In this document: one piece after another, positions 26,143 through 35,007 of the stretch
Layout of the letters: each line of letters begins with the position of its first letter
How positions within the stretch are numbered: the first letter of the stretch is position 1
Origin: Kitasatospora sp. NBC_00240
GTDB lineage: Bacteria; Actinomycetota; Actinomycetes; Streptomycetales; Streptomycetaceae
Reading direction: 5' to 3'
Length of the DNA stretch: 64,000 nucleotides
Assembly (NCBI RefSeq): GCF_026342405.1
Contig: NZ_JAPEMU010000001.1
Span: 8,308,001-8,372,000 of the forward strand
Made by a program: the position numbers and the translations under genes
Notes under the pieces: model-generated
What the model saw: only the letters and a program-made list of their open reading frames with translations
What the model was told of the DNA's origin: nothing
Databases searched by the model: none

Positions 26143-26719
26143 GGGGATGACCTCCTCGGGCCCCGGGGGTACCGGGTGCCGGACGTTGTTCTGGGCCACG
26201 GAACGGCGCGTCCGGGCTGTGGGGAGGGCCGCCGTCGACCTGCTCGGCCGGCGGAGACTTCGCAGCAAGTGCTGCGCGAATGTGCGCAAATCTAGCAGCT
26301 TTCAATCATCTTTTGGCGCTTGCCGATGTCTCAGTGTTCATCAGGCATTCGATCTGGTCCAGCCGTCGTTGCGAGACTGTTGTCAACGCGACACTCGCCA
26401 CCGATCCTGGGCGCGGAGTGCCGCACGCGCCGTGACGGGCCGATTTCGCTGCGCACATTTGCTTGAAGGATCGATGAATGAATCAGAATCGATCACCGAC
26501 TGCTGAGCCGGCCGCAGGGTCGGACGGGGCCCGGTTCGGCGCCGGCCGTGCGGGCGCGGGAGCTCCGGGACGACGGTGGCCGTGGCGGGTCACGGCGCCC
26601 CGACGGCCGGCCGTTTCGCGGCGTGCGTGCGTGTGGGCGTGTGGGCGGCGGGGCGGGGCGGGTGCACCGCGACCGGGCCGTCCGGCTGATGACGCCACCG
26701 CACGGAGCCCGGCTGTGCG
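26143..26719. other. Regulatory gap between importer operon and aldolase gene
   Basis: There is no protein gene except a 10-codon frame with a possible ribosome site at 26474-26506 (MNESESITDC), which is probably chance. The part next to the importer (26270-26400) is clearly AT-richer than its surroundings and should hold the importer promoter and operator. The rest is GC-rich and featureless. Confidence 0.5.
26299..26325. promoter_or_regulatory. Candidate DeoR-family operator A (importer operon)
   Basis: CTTTCAATCA (26299-26308) is followed by TTTTGGC-GCTT-GCC. The same CTTTCAATCA and a TTTGGC-N4-GCC element occur upstream of the GH27 gene, and TTCAATCA occurs upstream of the SIS gene. It is a likely binding site for the DeoR regulator encoded at 36255 (inference). 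Confidence 0.5.
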
Positions 26720-27604
26720 TCAGGCGCTGCGGACGGGGAGCGAGGCCGATGCCGCCGTGGTGACGGTGGCCAGGAGCGCGGTGACGGTGCCGGTGACGGC
26801 CCGGCGGCCGGCGGCCAGGTAGCCGCGCGGGTCCACGGCGCTCGGGTCGGCCGCGAGGGTGGCTCGTACGGCCGTGGTCATCGCGATGCTCAGTGCGGTA
26901 CCGATGTTGACCTTGTTGATACCGCCCTGGACCGCCCGTTGGATCTCCTGGTCCGAGAGGCCGGACGAGCCGTGCAGGACGAGGGGGACCTCCAGCGCGA
27001 GGCGCAGCCGGTGCAGCAGGTCGTTGTCGATCCGCGCGTCGCGCGAGGTCATCGCGTGCGAGCTGCCGATCGCCACGGCGAGCGCGTCCACGCCGGTCTC
27101 CTCGACGAACCGCCGGGCCTCGTCCGGGTCCGTGCGGGCTCCCGGGGCATGGGCGTCCAGGGGGCCGGTGCCGTCCTTGCCGCCGACCTCGCCGAGCTCG
27201 GCCTCCAGCCAGAGTCCGTTGGCGTGGGCCCACCGCACGGCCTTGCGCGTGGCGGCGACGTTCTCCTGGTAGGGCAGGTGCGCCGCGTCGAACATCACGG
27301 AGCTGAATCCGCAGTCGGCGGCGTCCTGGAGCAGGGCTTCGTTCTTGACGTGGTCGAGGTGCAGGGCTACGGGGACGTCGCTTCGGTGCGCGGCGCTCAC
27401 GGCGGCCGCGGCTGTCGGGTGCATGCGTCCGCCGTGGAACTGCACGGCGTTCTCGCTCAGCTGGAGGACGACCGGCTCACCGGCGGCCTCGGCGGCGGCG
27501 ATGACGGCTTCGATGTGTTCGAGGGTGATGACGTTGAAGGCGGCGACGGCGCCGGCCGAGGAGGCGGCCTCGGCGACGAGTTCGCCGGTGGTGCTGAGCG
27601 GCAT
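26720..27604 (-). CDS. Class II (zinc) aldolase, tagatose/fructose-bisphosphate type
   Basis: A 294-residue KbaY/GatY/FbaA-type aldolase. Zinc and catalytic residues are present: ALHLDHVKN (catalytic Asp and His ligand), EAELGEVGGKDG (Glu), IGSSHAM (His) and VLHGSSGL (His). The phosphate-binding end (GINKVNIGTAL) follows. It cleaves a ketose 1,6-bisphosphate to dihydroxyacetone phosphate and glyceraldehyde 3-phosphate. The upstream PfkB kinase and SIS protein point to tagatose 1,6-bisphosphate as substrate (inference). ATG 27604 is the start; the PfkB gene ends 29 bp upstream. Confidence 0.9.
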   Translation of the reverse strand: MPLSTTGELVAEAASSAGAVAAFNVITLEHIEAVIAAAEAAGEPVVLQLSENAVQFHGGRMHPTAAAAVSAAHRSDVPVALHLDHVKNEALLQDAADCGFSSVMFDAAHLPYQENVAATRKAVRWAHANGLWLEAELGEVGGKDGTGPLDAHAPGARTDPDEARRFVEETGVDALAVAIGSSHAMTSRDARIDNDLLHRLRLALEVPLVLHGSSGLSDQEIQRAVQGGINKVNIGTALSIAMTTAVRATLAADPSAVDPRGYLAAGRRAVTGTVTALLATVTTAASASLPVRSA

Positions 27605-27633
27605 GGTGATTCCTTCCTGGGGCGTACGGCAGG

Positions 27634-28551
27634 TCAGGCGGGGACGATCCGGACCTGGGTGAGACAGCGCTCGTAGGAGCGGCGGTCGAACATCCCGGCG
27701 TAGGGCGCGCGGACGGTGGCGGCCGACAGTGCGACCGCGTGGCTCAGCGCCTGCGGCAGCGGGGTGCGGTCGGCGAGGCCCATGGCCAGCGCGGCGACGG
27801 CGGCGTCGCCGGCCCCCGTGGGATTCCCGCGGATGTCGGCCGGGGGTGACAGGCGGGCCCGCCAGCAGCCGACGGGCGTCACGGCCAGCAGCCCGTCCGG
27901 TCCCAGCGAGGCGACCACCGTCCGGGCGCCGGCCTTCGCCAACTCCTCGGCGGCGAGGGCGGGGTCGTCGATTCCGGTGGCTTCCCTGAGCTCGGCGGCG
28001 TTCGGCTTGATCACGGTCGGTCCGGCCTCGAGGGCCTCGGTGAGCGCCGGACCGGCGGCGTCCAGGACGACCGGGACACCGTGTGCGCGGGCGAGGCGGA
28101 CGAGTTCGCCGTAGGCGTCCGGCCGGACACCGCGGGGCAGGCTGCCGGACAGCACCAGCGCCTGGGTGGTCGGCAGCAGGCTCTCCACCCCGGCGACCAG
28201 GGCGCTCCACTCCTTGCCGGACAGCTCCGGGCCGGGTTCGCCCAGCATCGTCGCGTCGTCCCGGTCGACGACGGCGACCGTCCGCCGGGTCACCCCGCCG
28301 GCCAGCGGGATGGTCAGGCTGCTCAGGCCGGCCCGGTCGAGGTCGGCCCTGACCGCCGCGCCCGAGGCCCCGCCGAGCGGCAGGACGGCCGCCGTCCGAC
28401 GGCCCAGGGTGTGCAGGACCCTGGCCACGTTGACGCCCTTGCCGCCGGCCTGCTCGTGGACGGTGTCCACCCGGTGACTGGCGTGCGGCCGCAGCGCCGC
28501 CACGGTGTAGGTGATGTCCAGTGCCGGGTTGGGGGTGACGGTGACGATCAC
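27634..28551 (-). CDS. PfkB-family 1-phosphofructokinase/tagatose-6-phosphate kinase
   Basis: The 305-residue protein belongs to the FruK/LacC branch of ribokinase-like kinases: N-terminal TVTPNPALD, AGGKGVNVARVL, and the catalytic motif NPTGAGDAAVAAL with the base Asp. These phosphorylate fructose 1-phosphate or tagatose 6-phosphate to a bisphosphate. Position between a SIS isomerase/deaminase gene and a class II aldolase gene favours tagatose 6-phosphate, although fructose 1-phosphate cannot be excluded. The start is GTG 28551. Confidence 0.88.
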   Translation of the reverse strand: MIVTVTPNPALDITYTVAALRPHASHRVDTVHEQAGGKGVNVARVLHTLGRRTAAVLPLGGASGAAVRADLDRAGLSSLTIPLAGGVTRRTVAVVDRDDATMLGEPGPELSGKEWSALVAGVESLLPTTQALVLSGSLPRGVRPDAYGELVRLARAHGVPVVLDAAGPALTEALEAGPTVIKPNAAELREATGIDDPALAAEELAKAGARTVVASLGPDGLLAVTPVGCWRARLSPPADIRGNPTGAGDAAVAALAMGLADRTPLPQALSHAVALSAATVRAPYAGMFDRRSYERCLTQVRIVPA

Positions 28552-28726
28552 GGCTGAGGTCTTCCTTCCACCGCGTGCCCGGCGGTGTCCGCGTACTCGC
28601 CCACGTCCCGCCCCGGCGCCCCGGCACTGCGGCCGCCGGTACGGGTGGGGAGCCGCCGGCCGGTGGCGGAGCGGCGCTCGACGGCTGTGAGGCCGGCCCG
28701 GTGGGCGACGGCCCGTGCGGGCCGGG

Positions 28727-29611
28727 TCATGCGTCGGCGAGGATCACGGAGCGGGTGAGGTTGCGCGGCCGGTCCGGGTCGAGGCCCTTCGCCGCGGCGA
28801 CCGCCACGGCCAGCCGGTGGACGCGGACCAGCTCGGCCAGCGGGTCGAGCCGGCCCTCCACCCAGCGGGCGCCGGTCGCCTCCACCTGCTGCGCCAGGCC
28901 GGCCGGCGCCTCGCCGATCATCCAGGTCGCGGTGGTGGGCGACGCGATGCTGATCGGACCGTGCCGGTACTCCATCGCCGGGTACGCCTCGGTCCAGGCC
29001 AGGGCGGCCTCGCGCATCTTCAGGCCGGCCTCGACCGCCAGGCCGACCGTCCAGCCGCGCCCGAGGAAGGTGAACTGGGTGGACTCGACCAGGCCGGCCG
29101 GCAGCGGCTCCGCCAGGGCGCGGCGACCGTCCTCCTCCACCGCCTCGCTGTGCAGGCCCAGCTGCGCCCGCAGCAGGGTCAGCGCGGTGGTGGCGAACCG
29201 GGTCTGGACGACGGACTGCTCGTCGGCGAAGTCCAGCACGACGGCGTCGTCGGCGAGCGACATCACGGGGGTGTTCGGGTCGGCCGTGACGGCGACCGTC
29301 CGGACCTTCCCGCGCAGCGACTCGACCAGCTCCAGCACCTCGGTGGTGGTGCCCGACCTGGTCAGCGCGATCACCCGGTCGTAGGCGCGCACCCCCAGGA
29401 ACTCCGAGGCGGCGAACGCGTCGGTCACGCCCTGCCCGCCTGCCTCCCGCAGCGTCGCGTAGGCCTGGCCCATGTAGAGGGACGTCCCGCAGCCGATGAT
29501 CGCGACCCGTTCGCCGGCCCGGGGGAGCACGTCCTGGTGGGTGGCGGCCAGGTCGGCCGCGCGGCGCCAGCACTCGGGCTGGCTGGCGATCTCGGTCTCC
29601 ACGTACGTCAC
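28727..29611 (-). CDS. SIS-domain sugar-phosphate isomerase/deaminase (AgaS-like)
   Basis: The 294-residue protein has two SIS domains, each with a sugar-phosphate loop: IIGCGTSLYMGQA and LTRSGTTTEVLE in the first, FLGRGWTVGLA in the second. It resembles AgaS/GlmS-C-type isomerase-deaminases acting on amino-sugar 6-phosphates. GTG 29611 is preferred because GGAGG sits 5 nt upstream and the product then starts VTYVETEIASQPE; ATGs at 29623 and 29632 are possible but lack a site. First gene of the kinase/aldolase operon, with a candidate operator directly upstream. Confidence 0.85.
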   Translation of the reverse strand: MTYVETEIASQPECWRRAADLAATHQDVLPRAGERVAIIGCGTSLYMGQAYATLREAGGQGVTDAFAASEFLGVRAYDRVIALTRSGTTTEVLELVESLRGKVRTVAVTADPNTPVMSLADDAVVLDFADEQSVVQTRFATTALTLLRAQLGLHSEAVEEDGRRALAEPLPAGLVESTQFTFLGRGWTVGLAVEAGLKMREAALAWTEAYPAMEYRHGPISIASPTTATWMIGEAPAGLAQQVEATGARWVEGRLDPLAELVRVHRLAVAVAAAKGLDPDRPRNLTRSVILADA

Positions 29612-29633
29612 GACTGCCTCCATGATGATCATT

Positions 29634-29651
29634 TGATTGAAGCTGATGCTT
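29634..29651. promoter_or_regulatory. Candidate DeoR-family operator B (SIS-PfkB-aldolase operon)
   Basis: TGATTGAAGC followed by TGATGCTTGG gives two TGAT half-elements spaced 10 bp. The first is the complement of TTCAATCA shared with sites A and C. It lies 23 bp upstream of the chosen GTG, overlapping the predicted transcription start. Confidence 0.5.
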
Positions 29652-29655
29652 GGTG

Positions 29656-29683
29656 CATGTATTCAAGCATCTTTGAGCATCAA
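29656..29683 (-). promoter_or_regulatory. Possible promoter of the SIS operon
   Basis: Reading leftward, TTGATG (29683-29678) and TACATG (29661-29656) are separated by 16 nt. The match to the vegetative consensus is moderate. It would start transcription inside operator B. Confidence 0.35.
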
Positions 29684-29842
29684 TGGACAGTGCTGGTGCA
29701 CCCGGTTCCGGCGCCGGCGCCGTCGGCGAGGGCCGGCAGCCGACCGGTGGGAACGCCCGCCGGCGGGTGGGCCCACGGGTGGGACCGCCCACGGTGGGCC
29801 CGCCAGCTGGGTGAGGGCCCGCGGTGTGAGCCGCACACGGGA

Positions 29843-29873
29843 ACGTCCGGCAGCCGCCGGGGCTGCCGGACGT
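29843..29873 (-). terminator. Hairpin terminator of phospholipase gene
   Basis: ACGTCCGGCAGC and its complement form a 12-bp perfect stem with a 7-nt loop, ending 28 bp past the phospholipase stop codon. Confidence 0.7.
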
Positions 29874-29901
29874 CGCCGGGTCGTGACGGTCGCCGGAGGG
29901 A

Positions 29902-32448
29902 CTACCAGCCGAGCGGGCCGAGTTCGGCGGCGGAGACCCAGGGGCCACGGTTGCCGGCCTCGGTCAGGACGCGCAGGCGCAGGTAGCGGGCGGTGGTGGG
30001 CGAGCAGCGGATGGCCTTGGGATCGGCGGTGTCGGCGAGGGTTCCGGTGGTCAGGGCCGTTCCCCAGCTGGTGCCGTCGGTGCTGAGGTAGAGCTCGTAC
30101 CGGCCGATGCGGCCGTTCACCCCGCCGTCCTGGCGCGGGAGGTAGGACAGGCCGGTGACGGTGCGGTCGGCGCCGAGGTCGAGCTGGATCTCGTGCGGGA
30201 GCGCGTCGGCCGTCGGCGACCACCTGGTGTGCCAGAGGGTGGCGGGGTTGCCGTCGACGGCGTTGACGGCGGCGCCGTTCTCGCCGGTGATCTCCTGGCT
30301 GTCGAAGTACTTGACGGTGGCGGCCAGCGGGCCGGAGCCCATCACGGGGTCGCTGGTGCTCTCCGCGCCGTTCTCCAGGTGCCCGGCGAAGCGCCGCAGG
30401 AAGCCGTCGCGGGTGTCGGCCGTGGCGGTCAGGTCGTACCAGCCGTTCAGGCCGCCGCCGGTGGAGAAGTAGTCCTCGGTGGTGGCGCCGGCGGCGAGCG
30501 GATACGTCCAGGGGCCGCCGCCCCGGTTGTTGCCGCGGACGGTGACCGTGCAGGCGGCGCTGCCGCTGTTCGTCATCCGCAGCCACACCAGGTTGTCGGC
30601 AGGGTCGTGGCGCAGGGTGACCTCGGGGTTGGCGTTCCCGGCCGTGGTGGCGGTGACCCGGTTGCCGGCGAAGCGGCGGACGAAGCCGTTGGGGCCGACG
30701 GCGCTCAGGTCGTAGGCACCGGTGGGTGTTCCCGCCGTCCAGGTGTCGGTGACGGTCTTTCCCGGGCCGACGGTGTAGCGCCAGGGGCCGTCGGTGCGGA
30801 AAGCGTTGGCGTAGACGTAGAAGTGGGCGCCGGCCCCGCCGTTGCTGGCGAAGGTGATGCTCAGCGCGGCGGCGGTGGCCCGGGCGGAGACGGCGAGGTC
30901 GTAGGGCAGGGGGCGGGCGGTGCGGGTGCCGGCCTCCTGCACCGGCATCACCTGGTTGCCGGGCGGGGCGGGGTTGGTACCGGACGGGCCGCTGGTGAGC
31001 ACGGGAGCGGGCAGCGACGGGTAGGAGGGGGTGGCGGCCGTGGTGTCCAGCGTGGCGGTCAGGTCTCCGCAGACCGCGCGGCGCCAGGGGGAGATGTTCG
31101 GCTCGGCCACGCCGGTCCACTTCTCCAGGAGCTGCAGGACGGAGGTGTGGTCGAAGACCTGGGAGCAGACCTTGCCACCGCGGCTCCAGGGGGAGACGAC
31201 CAGCAGCGGCACCCGCTGGCCCAGGCCGATCGCCTCGCTCCCGTAGAGGTCGTCGTCGACCGCGGTGGTGGAGAGGCCGTCGGCGGAGGTCACCGGCGGC
31301 GTCGGCGGCGGGATGTGGTCGAAGAAGCCGTCGTTCTCGTCGTAGTTCAGCAGGAAGACGGTCTTGTTCCACACCTCGGTGTTGGAGGCGAGGGCGTCGA
31401 GGACCTGCTTCACCAGGTCGGCCCCGGTGTTGGGACCGTAGTCGGGGTGCTCGCACTGGGCCTCGGGGGCGACGATCCAGGAGACCGCCGGCAGCCGCCC
31501 GGCGGCGACGTCGGCACGGAAGGCCGGGGCCAGCTGGCCGGGTCGCACCCGGGCCAGCCCCCGGTCGTACAGGCTGCGTTCGGCGGCGGTGAGGGTGCCC
31601 AGGCCCTGGTCGAGCTGGGCGAGCAACTGGGTCTGCCGGGCGCCGGAGGCCGCCTGGAGCGCGTAGTAGAAGTACTCCAGCTTCGGGAACGGGTTGCCGC
31701 TGTCGTCCTTCGCGTAGGCCAGGGCCTTCTTGCCCACGGCCAGGAACGAGGCGAAGAAGTCGAGGCTGTTGTCGCCGTAGTTGTCCCACTCCTGGTAGGT
31801 CTTCCAGCTGCGGCCGGCGCTCTCCAGGCGTTCCGCGTAGGTGGTCCAGGTGTACCCGGTGTGGCCGGGATTCTGCCAGGCGGCGTTGCCCACGGCCCGC
31901 ACGGTGGTGCTGCCCGGTTCGTACCCCAGCTTGCCGGACCACAGGTAGATGCGGTTGGGGTTGGTGGGGCCGAGCTCCGAACAGTGGTAGGCGTCGCAGA
32001 TGGTGAAGGCGTCGGCGAGCGCGTGGTAGAACGGCAGCGCGGCACGGTCGAAGTGGGCCATCGTCCGGACGCTCTTCTGCGGGACCCACTGGTCGTAGCG
32101 CCCCTTGTTCCAGGCCGCGTGCCCGCTGCTCCAGTCGTGGGCGGTGCCGGCGAGGAACTGGTCACCGATCCGGTACGGCAGGACGTAGCCCGAGCCGTTC
32201 GGCTGCTTGAAGACCGGCGAGCCGCCCGGCAGGGTGATGGCGGTCGGGTCGTTGTACCCGCGCACCCCGCGCAGGGTGCCGTAGTAGTGGTCGAACGACC
32301 GGTTCTCCTGCATGAAGATGACCACGTGCTCGATCGCGCCGAGTCCGCCCGCGGGCGTTTCGAGGGCCAGCGCGTTGCGCAGGTTCAGCGGGAGCATGGC
32401 GAATCCGGTACCCAGGGCGCCTGCTCGGAGCAGGTTTCGACGCTTCAT
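29902..32448 (-). CDS. Secreted phosphocholine-type phospholipase C with C-terminal F5/8 (discoidin/CBM32-like) domain
   Basis: The 848-residue precursor starts MKRRNLLRAGALGTG, a twin-arginine-type signal. Residues about 40-480 are the PF04185 phosphoesterase domain (HVVIFMQENRSFDHYYGTL, LLNYDENDGFFDHIPPPTPP). Two DUF756 beta domains follow (about 515-600 and 615-705). The last 130 residues (VKYFDSQEITGENG ... DGNPATLWHTRW ... YLRLRVL) form an F5/8 type C/discoidin domain of the kind that includes galactose- and GalNAc-binding CBM32. Phospholipases of this family usually end with the DUF756 pair. AAGGAGT precedes ATG 32448. It lies 120 bp behind the GH27 gene and is probably cotranscribed with it. 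Confidence 0.9.
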   Translation of the reverse strand: MKRRNLLRAGALGTGFAMLPLNLRNALALETPAGGLGAIEHVVIFMQENRSFDHYYGTLRGVRGYNDPTAITLPGGSPVFKQPNGSGYVLPYRIGDQFLAGTAHDWSSGHAAWNKGRYDQWVPQKSVRTMAHFDRAALPFYHALADAFTICDAYHCSELGPTNPNRIYLWSGKLGYEPGSTTVRAVGNAAWQNPGHTGYTWTTYAERLESAGRSWKTYQEWDNYGDNSLDFFASFLAVGKKALAYAKDDSGNPFPKLEYFYYALQAASGARQTQLLAQLDQGLGTLTAAERSLYDRGLARVRPGQLAPAFRADVAAGRLPAVSWIVAPEAQCEHPDYGPNTGADLVKQVLDALASNTEVWNKTVFLLNYDENDGFFDHIPPPTPPVTSADGLSTTAVDDDLYGSEAIGLGQRVPLLVVSPWSRGGKVCSQVFDHTSVLQLLEKWTGVAEPNISPWRRAVCGDLTATLDTTAATPSYPSLPAPVLTSGPSGTNPAPPGNQVMPVQEAGTRTARPLPYDLAVSARATAAALSITFASNGGAGAHFYVYANAFRTDGPWRYTVGPGKTVTDTWTAGTPTGAYDLSAVGPNGFVRRFAGNRVTATTAGNANPEVTLRHDPADNLVWLRMTNSGSAACTVTVRGNNRGGGPWTYPLAAGATTEDYFSTGGGLNGWYDLTATADTRDGFLRRFAGHLENGAESTSDPVMGSGPLAATVKYFDSQEITGENGAAVNAVDGNPATLWHTRWSPTADALPHEIQLDLGADRTVTGLSYLPRQDGGVNGRIGRYELYLSTDGTSWGTALTTGTLADTADPKAIRCSPTTARYLRLRVLTEAGNRGPWVSAAELGPLGW

Positions 32449-32568
32449 GGGGGACTCCTTGGGACGAGGGAGGTACTGCTCTGCCGCAGCGGGGGTGGCA
32501 GTGCGCTCCGGGCCCCCGCCGAGGGGGGCGGCCAAGGGCCCGGAGCGCGGCTTGTCGGTGCGTCGGCG

Positions 32569-34374
32569 CTACGAGGAGGGCGGGGCGTCGAAGGGGGCGC
32601 TCCAGGTCTGGTTGGGCTGGTGCGTCCCGCAGGCGTAGGTGTTGATCGTGGAGTTGGCGTTGCTGAAGTCGGAGCCGTTGATGTCGACGCAGACGCCGCT
32701 GTCCTGGCGGAGCTGCCCGGAGCGGTTGTAGGTCCACTTCTGCTTGCTGTCACCGGTGTTGCAGGTGGCGAGGGTCAGGCCGGTGGATGCGCCGGAGATG
32801 CACAGCGAGGTGTTCTGCAGCGAGGAGATCAGGCCGTTGCTCTGACGCTGCCACTGCTGGTTGCTGTTGCCGGTGCAGCCGTAGAGGGCGACCTTGTGCC
32901 CGAGGACGGCGCCGCTGTAGGCGTCCAGGCACAGGGCGGAGGCCTGGAAGGCGCTCTGCGGCGCCTGGATCTGGCCGACCGGGAGCGCACCGCCGCAGCT
33001 GCCGGGATCGATGGTGTACATGGCCGTGTCGTGGGCGGCGACGGTGGTGGTGATGGCGGCGGTCACCGACTGGTCGGTGTGGCTCCACAGGTCACGGGCG
33101 GTGCGGGTGCAGCCGGTGTTGCCGAAGCCGACCCGGGCCAGGTCGATGGTGTAACTGGTCGCGGTGGCGTTCTTGTTGAGGACGGCGACGGCGCGGCGAC
33201 CGCCCGCGAGCGGCTTGACGACGACATCGATGCCGGCGGTGGCCGAGGCGTTGTCGCGGGAGGCGAGGTAGCCGCCGGCGCCGAGGGAGTCCTGGTCGAC
33301 GGCGATGATGTCGCTGTTCTTGAGGATGGTGAGCTGCGGCGCGTAGGTGGTCGGGTCGGCGGCCATCTTGCGGACGTCGGAGCTGATCATGAGCGGGGAG
33401 CCCATCGCCGACCAGAGGGCGAACTGGCTGCGCTGCTCGGCCAGGGTGAGCTGGTTGTTGTCGCCGATGAGCAGCATGTCGGCGTCGTTGTGGTTGCCGG
33501 GGCCGTTGTAACGGGCCAGGGCCACGGCGTCGTTGAGGTTCTGGTAGACGCCGCCCTCGTAGTAGTCGCCGCCGTGCGGCCAGTTCCAGGCGGAGGCGCC
33601 GTCGCCGTGCCAGACGGCGATGTCGGGGCTGACCCGCCACATCTGGCCGAGGGTGCGGACCCAGTCCATCGAGTTGTACTTCTCCGCGGTGGTCGGGCCG
33701 TAGCCGGCCGGCGCGGACTCGTTGAAGAGGACCTTGCGGCCGGTGTTGGCGGTGGCGGTCTTCAGGGCGTTGGCCATGGTGGTGAAGATCTGCTGGCGGT
33801 TGCTGATGCTGGTGCCGCAGTTGTCGACCTTGAGGGAGTCGATGCCCCAGTAGGCCAGCGAGTTGGCGTCTACCTGTTCGTGGCCCATGACACCGCCCGG
33901 TACGCCCTGGCAGGTGTTGACGCCGGAGGTGCTGTAGAGGCCGGCCTCCATGCCCTGGCTGTGCACGTAGTCGGCGTAGTCGTTGAGTTCGAAGTCGTAG
34001 CCGGGCTGGCTGCTGCTGCCCCAGTTGGCGGCGCCGTGCAGGTAGCCGGCGCTGGTGCGCTGCATCCAGCAGTCGTCGACGGTGAGGTTGGTGTAGCCGG
34101 CGGCGACGAGGCCGGTGTCCTTCATGGCCTTGGCCTGGTCCTGCATGAACTGCTGGAACGAGTAGCCGGTGCGGGTGCCGTCGAGGCGGGCCTGGGCGGA
34201 GCAGGTGAAGCGGGCCCAGTTGTTGAAGCCCATCATCGGCTTGGCGCCGATCGCGGTGTCGGTGTTCGCGGCCACAGTGTCGGCGTTGGCGGCGGGTGCG
34301 GTGGCCACGGCGAGTCCGGTGGTGGCCAGGGCGGCGGCGGACGCGAGTCCGATCAGCCGGCGGTGCAGTCTCAT
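32569..34374 (-). CDS. Secreted GH27 glycosidase (alpha-galactosidase/alpha-N-acetylgalactosaminidase type) with ricin-type lectin
   Basis: The 601-residue precursor has a Sec signal peptide (LIGLASAAALATTGLAVATAP, cleavage near ANA). The GH27 barrel follows (PMMGFNNWARFTCS, nucleophile Asp in LKVDNCG about residue 186, acid/base region NHNDADML about 295), then a beta-sandwich. Residues about 455-595 are a ricin B-type lectin (CBM13; CLDAYSG, QQWQ, CLISG-like CISG, QKWTYN). GH27 removes terminal alpha-galactose or alpha-GalNAc from glycans outside the cell, supplying sugar for the adjacent pathway. A candidate operator lies 91 bp upstream. Confidence 0.92.
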   Translation of the reverse strand: MRLHRRLIGLASAAALATTGLAVATAPAANADTVAANTDTAIGAKPMMGFNNWARFTCSAQARLDGTRTGYSFQQFMQDQAKAMKDTGLVAAGYTNLTVDDCWMQRTSAGYLHGAANWGSSSQPGYDFELNDYADYVHSQGMEAGLYSTSGVNTCQGVPGGVMGHEQVDANSLAYWGIDSLKVDNCGTSISNRQQIFTTMANALKTATANTGRKVLFNESAPAGYGPTTAEKYNSMDWVRTLGQMWRVSPDIAVWHGDGASAWNWPHGGDYYEGGVYQNLNDAVALARYNGPGNHNDADMLLIGDNNQLTLAEQRSQFALWSAMGSPLMISSDVRKMAADPTTYAPQLTILKNSDIIAVDQDSLGAGGYLASRDNASATAGIDVVVKPLAGGRRAVAVLNKNATATSYTIDLARVGFGNTGCTRTARDLWSHTDQSVTAAITTTVAAHDTAMYTIDPGSCGGALPVGQIQAPQSAFQASALCLDAYSGAVLGHKVALYGCTGNSNQQWQRQSNGLISSLQNTSLCISGASTGLTLATCNTGDSKQKWTYNRSGQLRQDSGVCVDINGSDFSNANSTINTYACGTHQPNQTWSAPFDAPPSS

Positions 34375-34464
34375 GGGGGCTCCAAGCAGGAGGGTGGGGT
34401 GGCGCGGGGGCGCAGTGGGGTGGTGTGCGGGGGGAGGTAGGGGGAGGCGACGTGGAGCATGTGG

Positions 34465-34497
34465 TGATTGAAAGTGATTGATTTGGCTATCGCCAAA
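34465..34497. promoter_or_regulatory. Candidate DeoR-family operator C (GH27)
   Basis: TGATTGAAAG followed directly by TGATTGATTT is a 10-bp direct repeat, one helical turn, as expected for DeoR-type regulators. It is followed by TTTGGC-TATC-GCCAAA, a perfect 6-bp palindrome with a 4-nt centre. Both elements recur in site A. Confidence 0.55.
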
Positions 34498-34589
34498 GCA
34501 GAATTGCGCAAACCGTGGCAGCTTGATGAGGGGAAGTCAAGAGTTGCGGACGCCTGAAGCGCGAACCGTGACCGGCGGTCGTCGGCCGC

Positions 34590-34679
34590 CTCGGGCGGCC
34601 TGCACTCGGGCGGCCAGCGCTCGATCGGCCTGTACTCGATCGGCCAGCGCTCGGGCGGCCAGCGCTCGATCGGTCATGC
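34590..34679. repeat. 15-bp minisatellite, six units
   Basis: Six tandem 15-bp units of the type CTCGGGCGGCCAGCG / CTCGATCGGCCTGTA, differing at a few positions. It is the second 15-bp minisatellite in the window. Frames through it encode only Ala/Arg/Ser-rich peptides. Confidence 0.75.
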
Positions 34680-35007
34680 CGGAGTGTCGGCGCCCGGAGT
34701 CGTGACGTTCAGGTCGGCCGGTACTTCGCGACCCGACGGTCCTTGGCGGGCCGGGACCGAGGCGTAGGACGGCGGACGATGTCCGGACCCCGGCCGTGGT
34801 CGCCGTCGGGGGGTGCCGGCCCGATCCTGATGCCGGGACGGCCGGTCGGCGCCCGGGAGCTGCCGTCCCGACGAAGGGCGCGGGCCCGGGCCCGGGCCGC
34901 CGGCGGCATCGGCGGCCGGGGCGTGGCCGCGGGCTCCACCGGCCGCGATGCCGTCAGGCGCCCGGTCGGTCCGCGAGGCCCGCGGTCGATTCCTCGGGCC
35001 CGCCCGG

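Larger units (their letters stand above)
34375..35007. other. Intergenic region: GH27 promoter side and minisatellite
   Basis: No gene was recognised. 34440-34550 is AT-richer and holds operator C and presumably the GH27 promoter. 34590-34679 is a 15-bp tandem repeat. 34710-35007 is GC-rich sequence downstream of the leftward ROK gene with no recognisable product or clear terminator. Confidence 0.5.

Noticed and set aside
26474..26506. A 10-codon frame (MNESESITDC) with a possible ribosome site, considered as a leader peptide
   Set aside because: No regulated gene follows on the same strand and no attenuator hairpin is visible.
30193..34440. A 1415-codon open frame on the + strand opposite the phospholipase and GH27 genes
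   Set aside because: It is antisense to two clearly recognisable secreted enzymes, has Val/Gly/Asp-rich nonsense composition and no domain; long antisense frames are normal in DNA with such GC bias.
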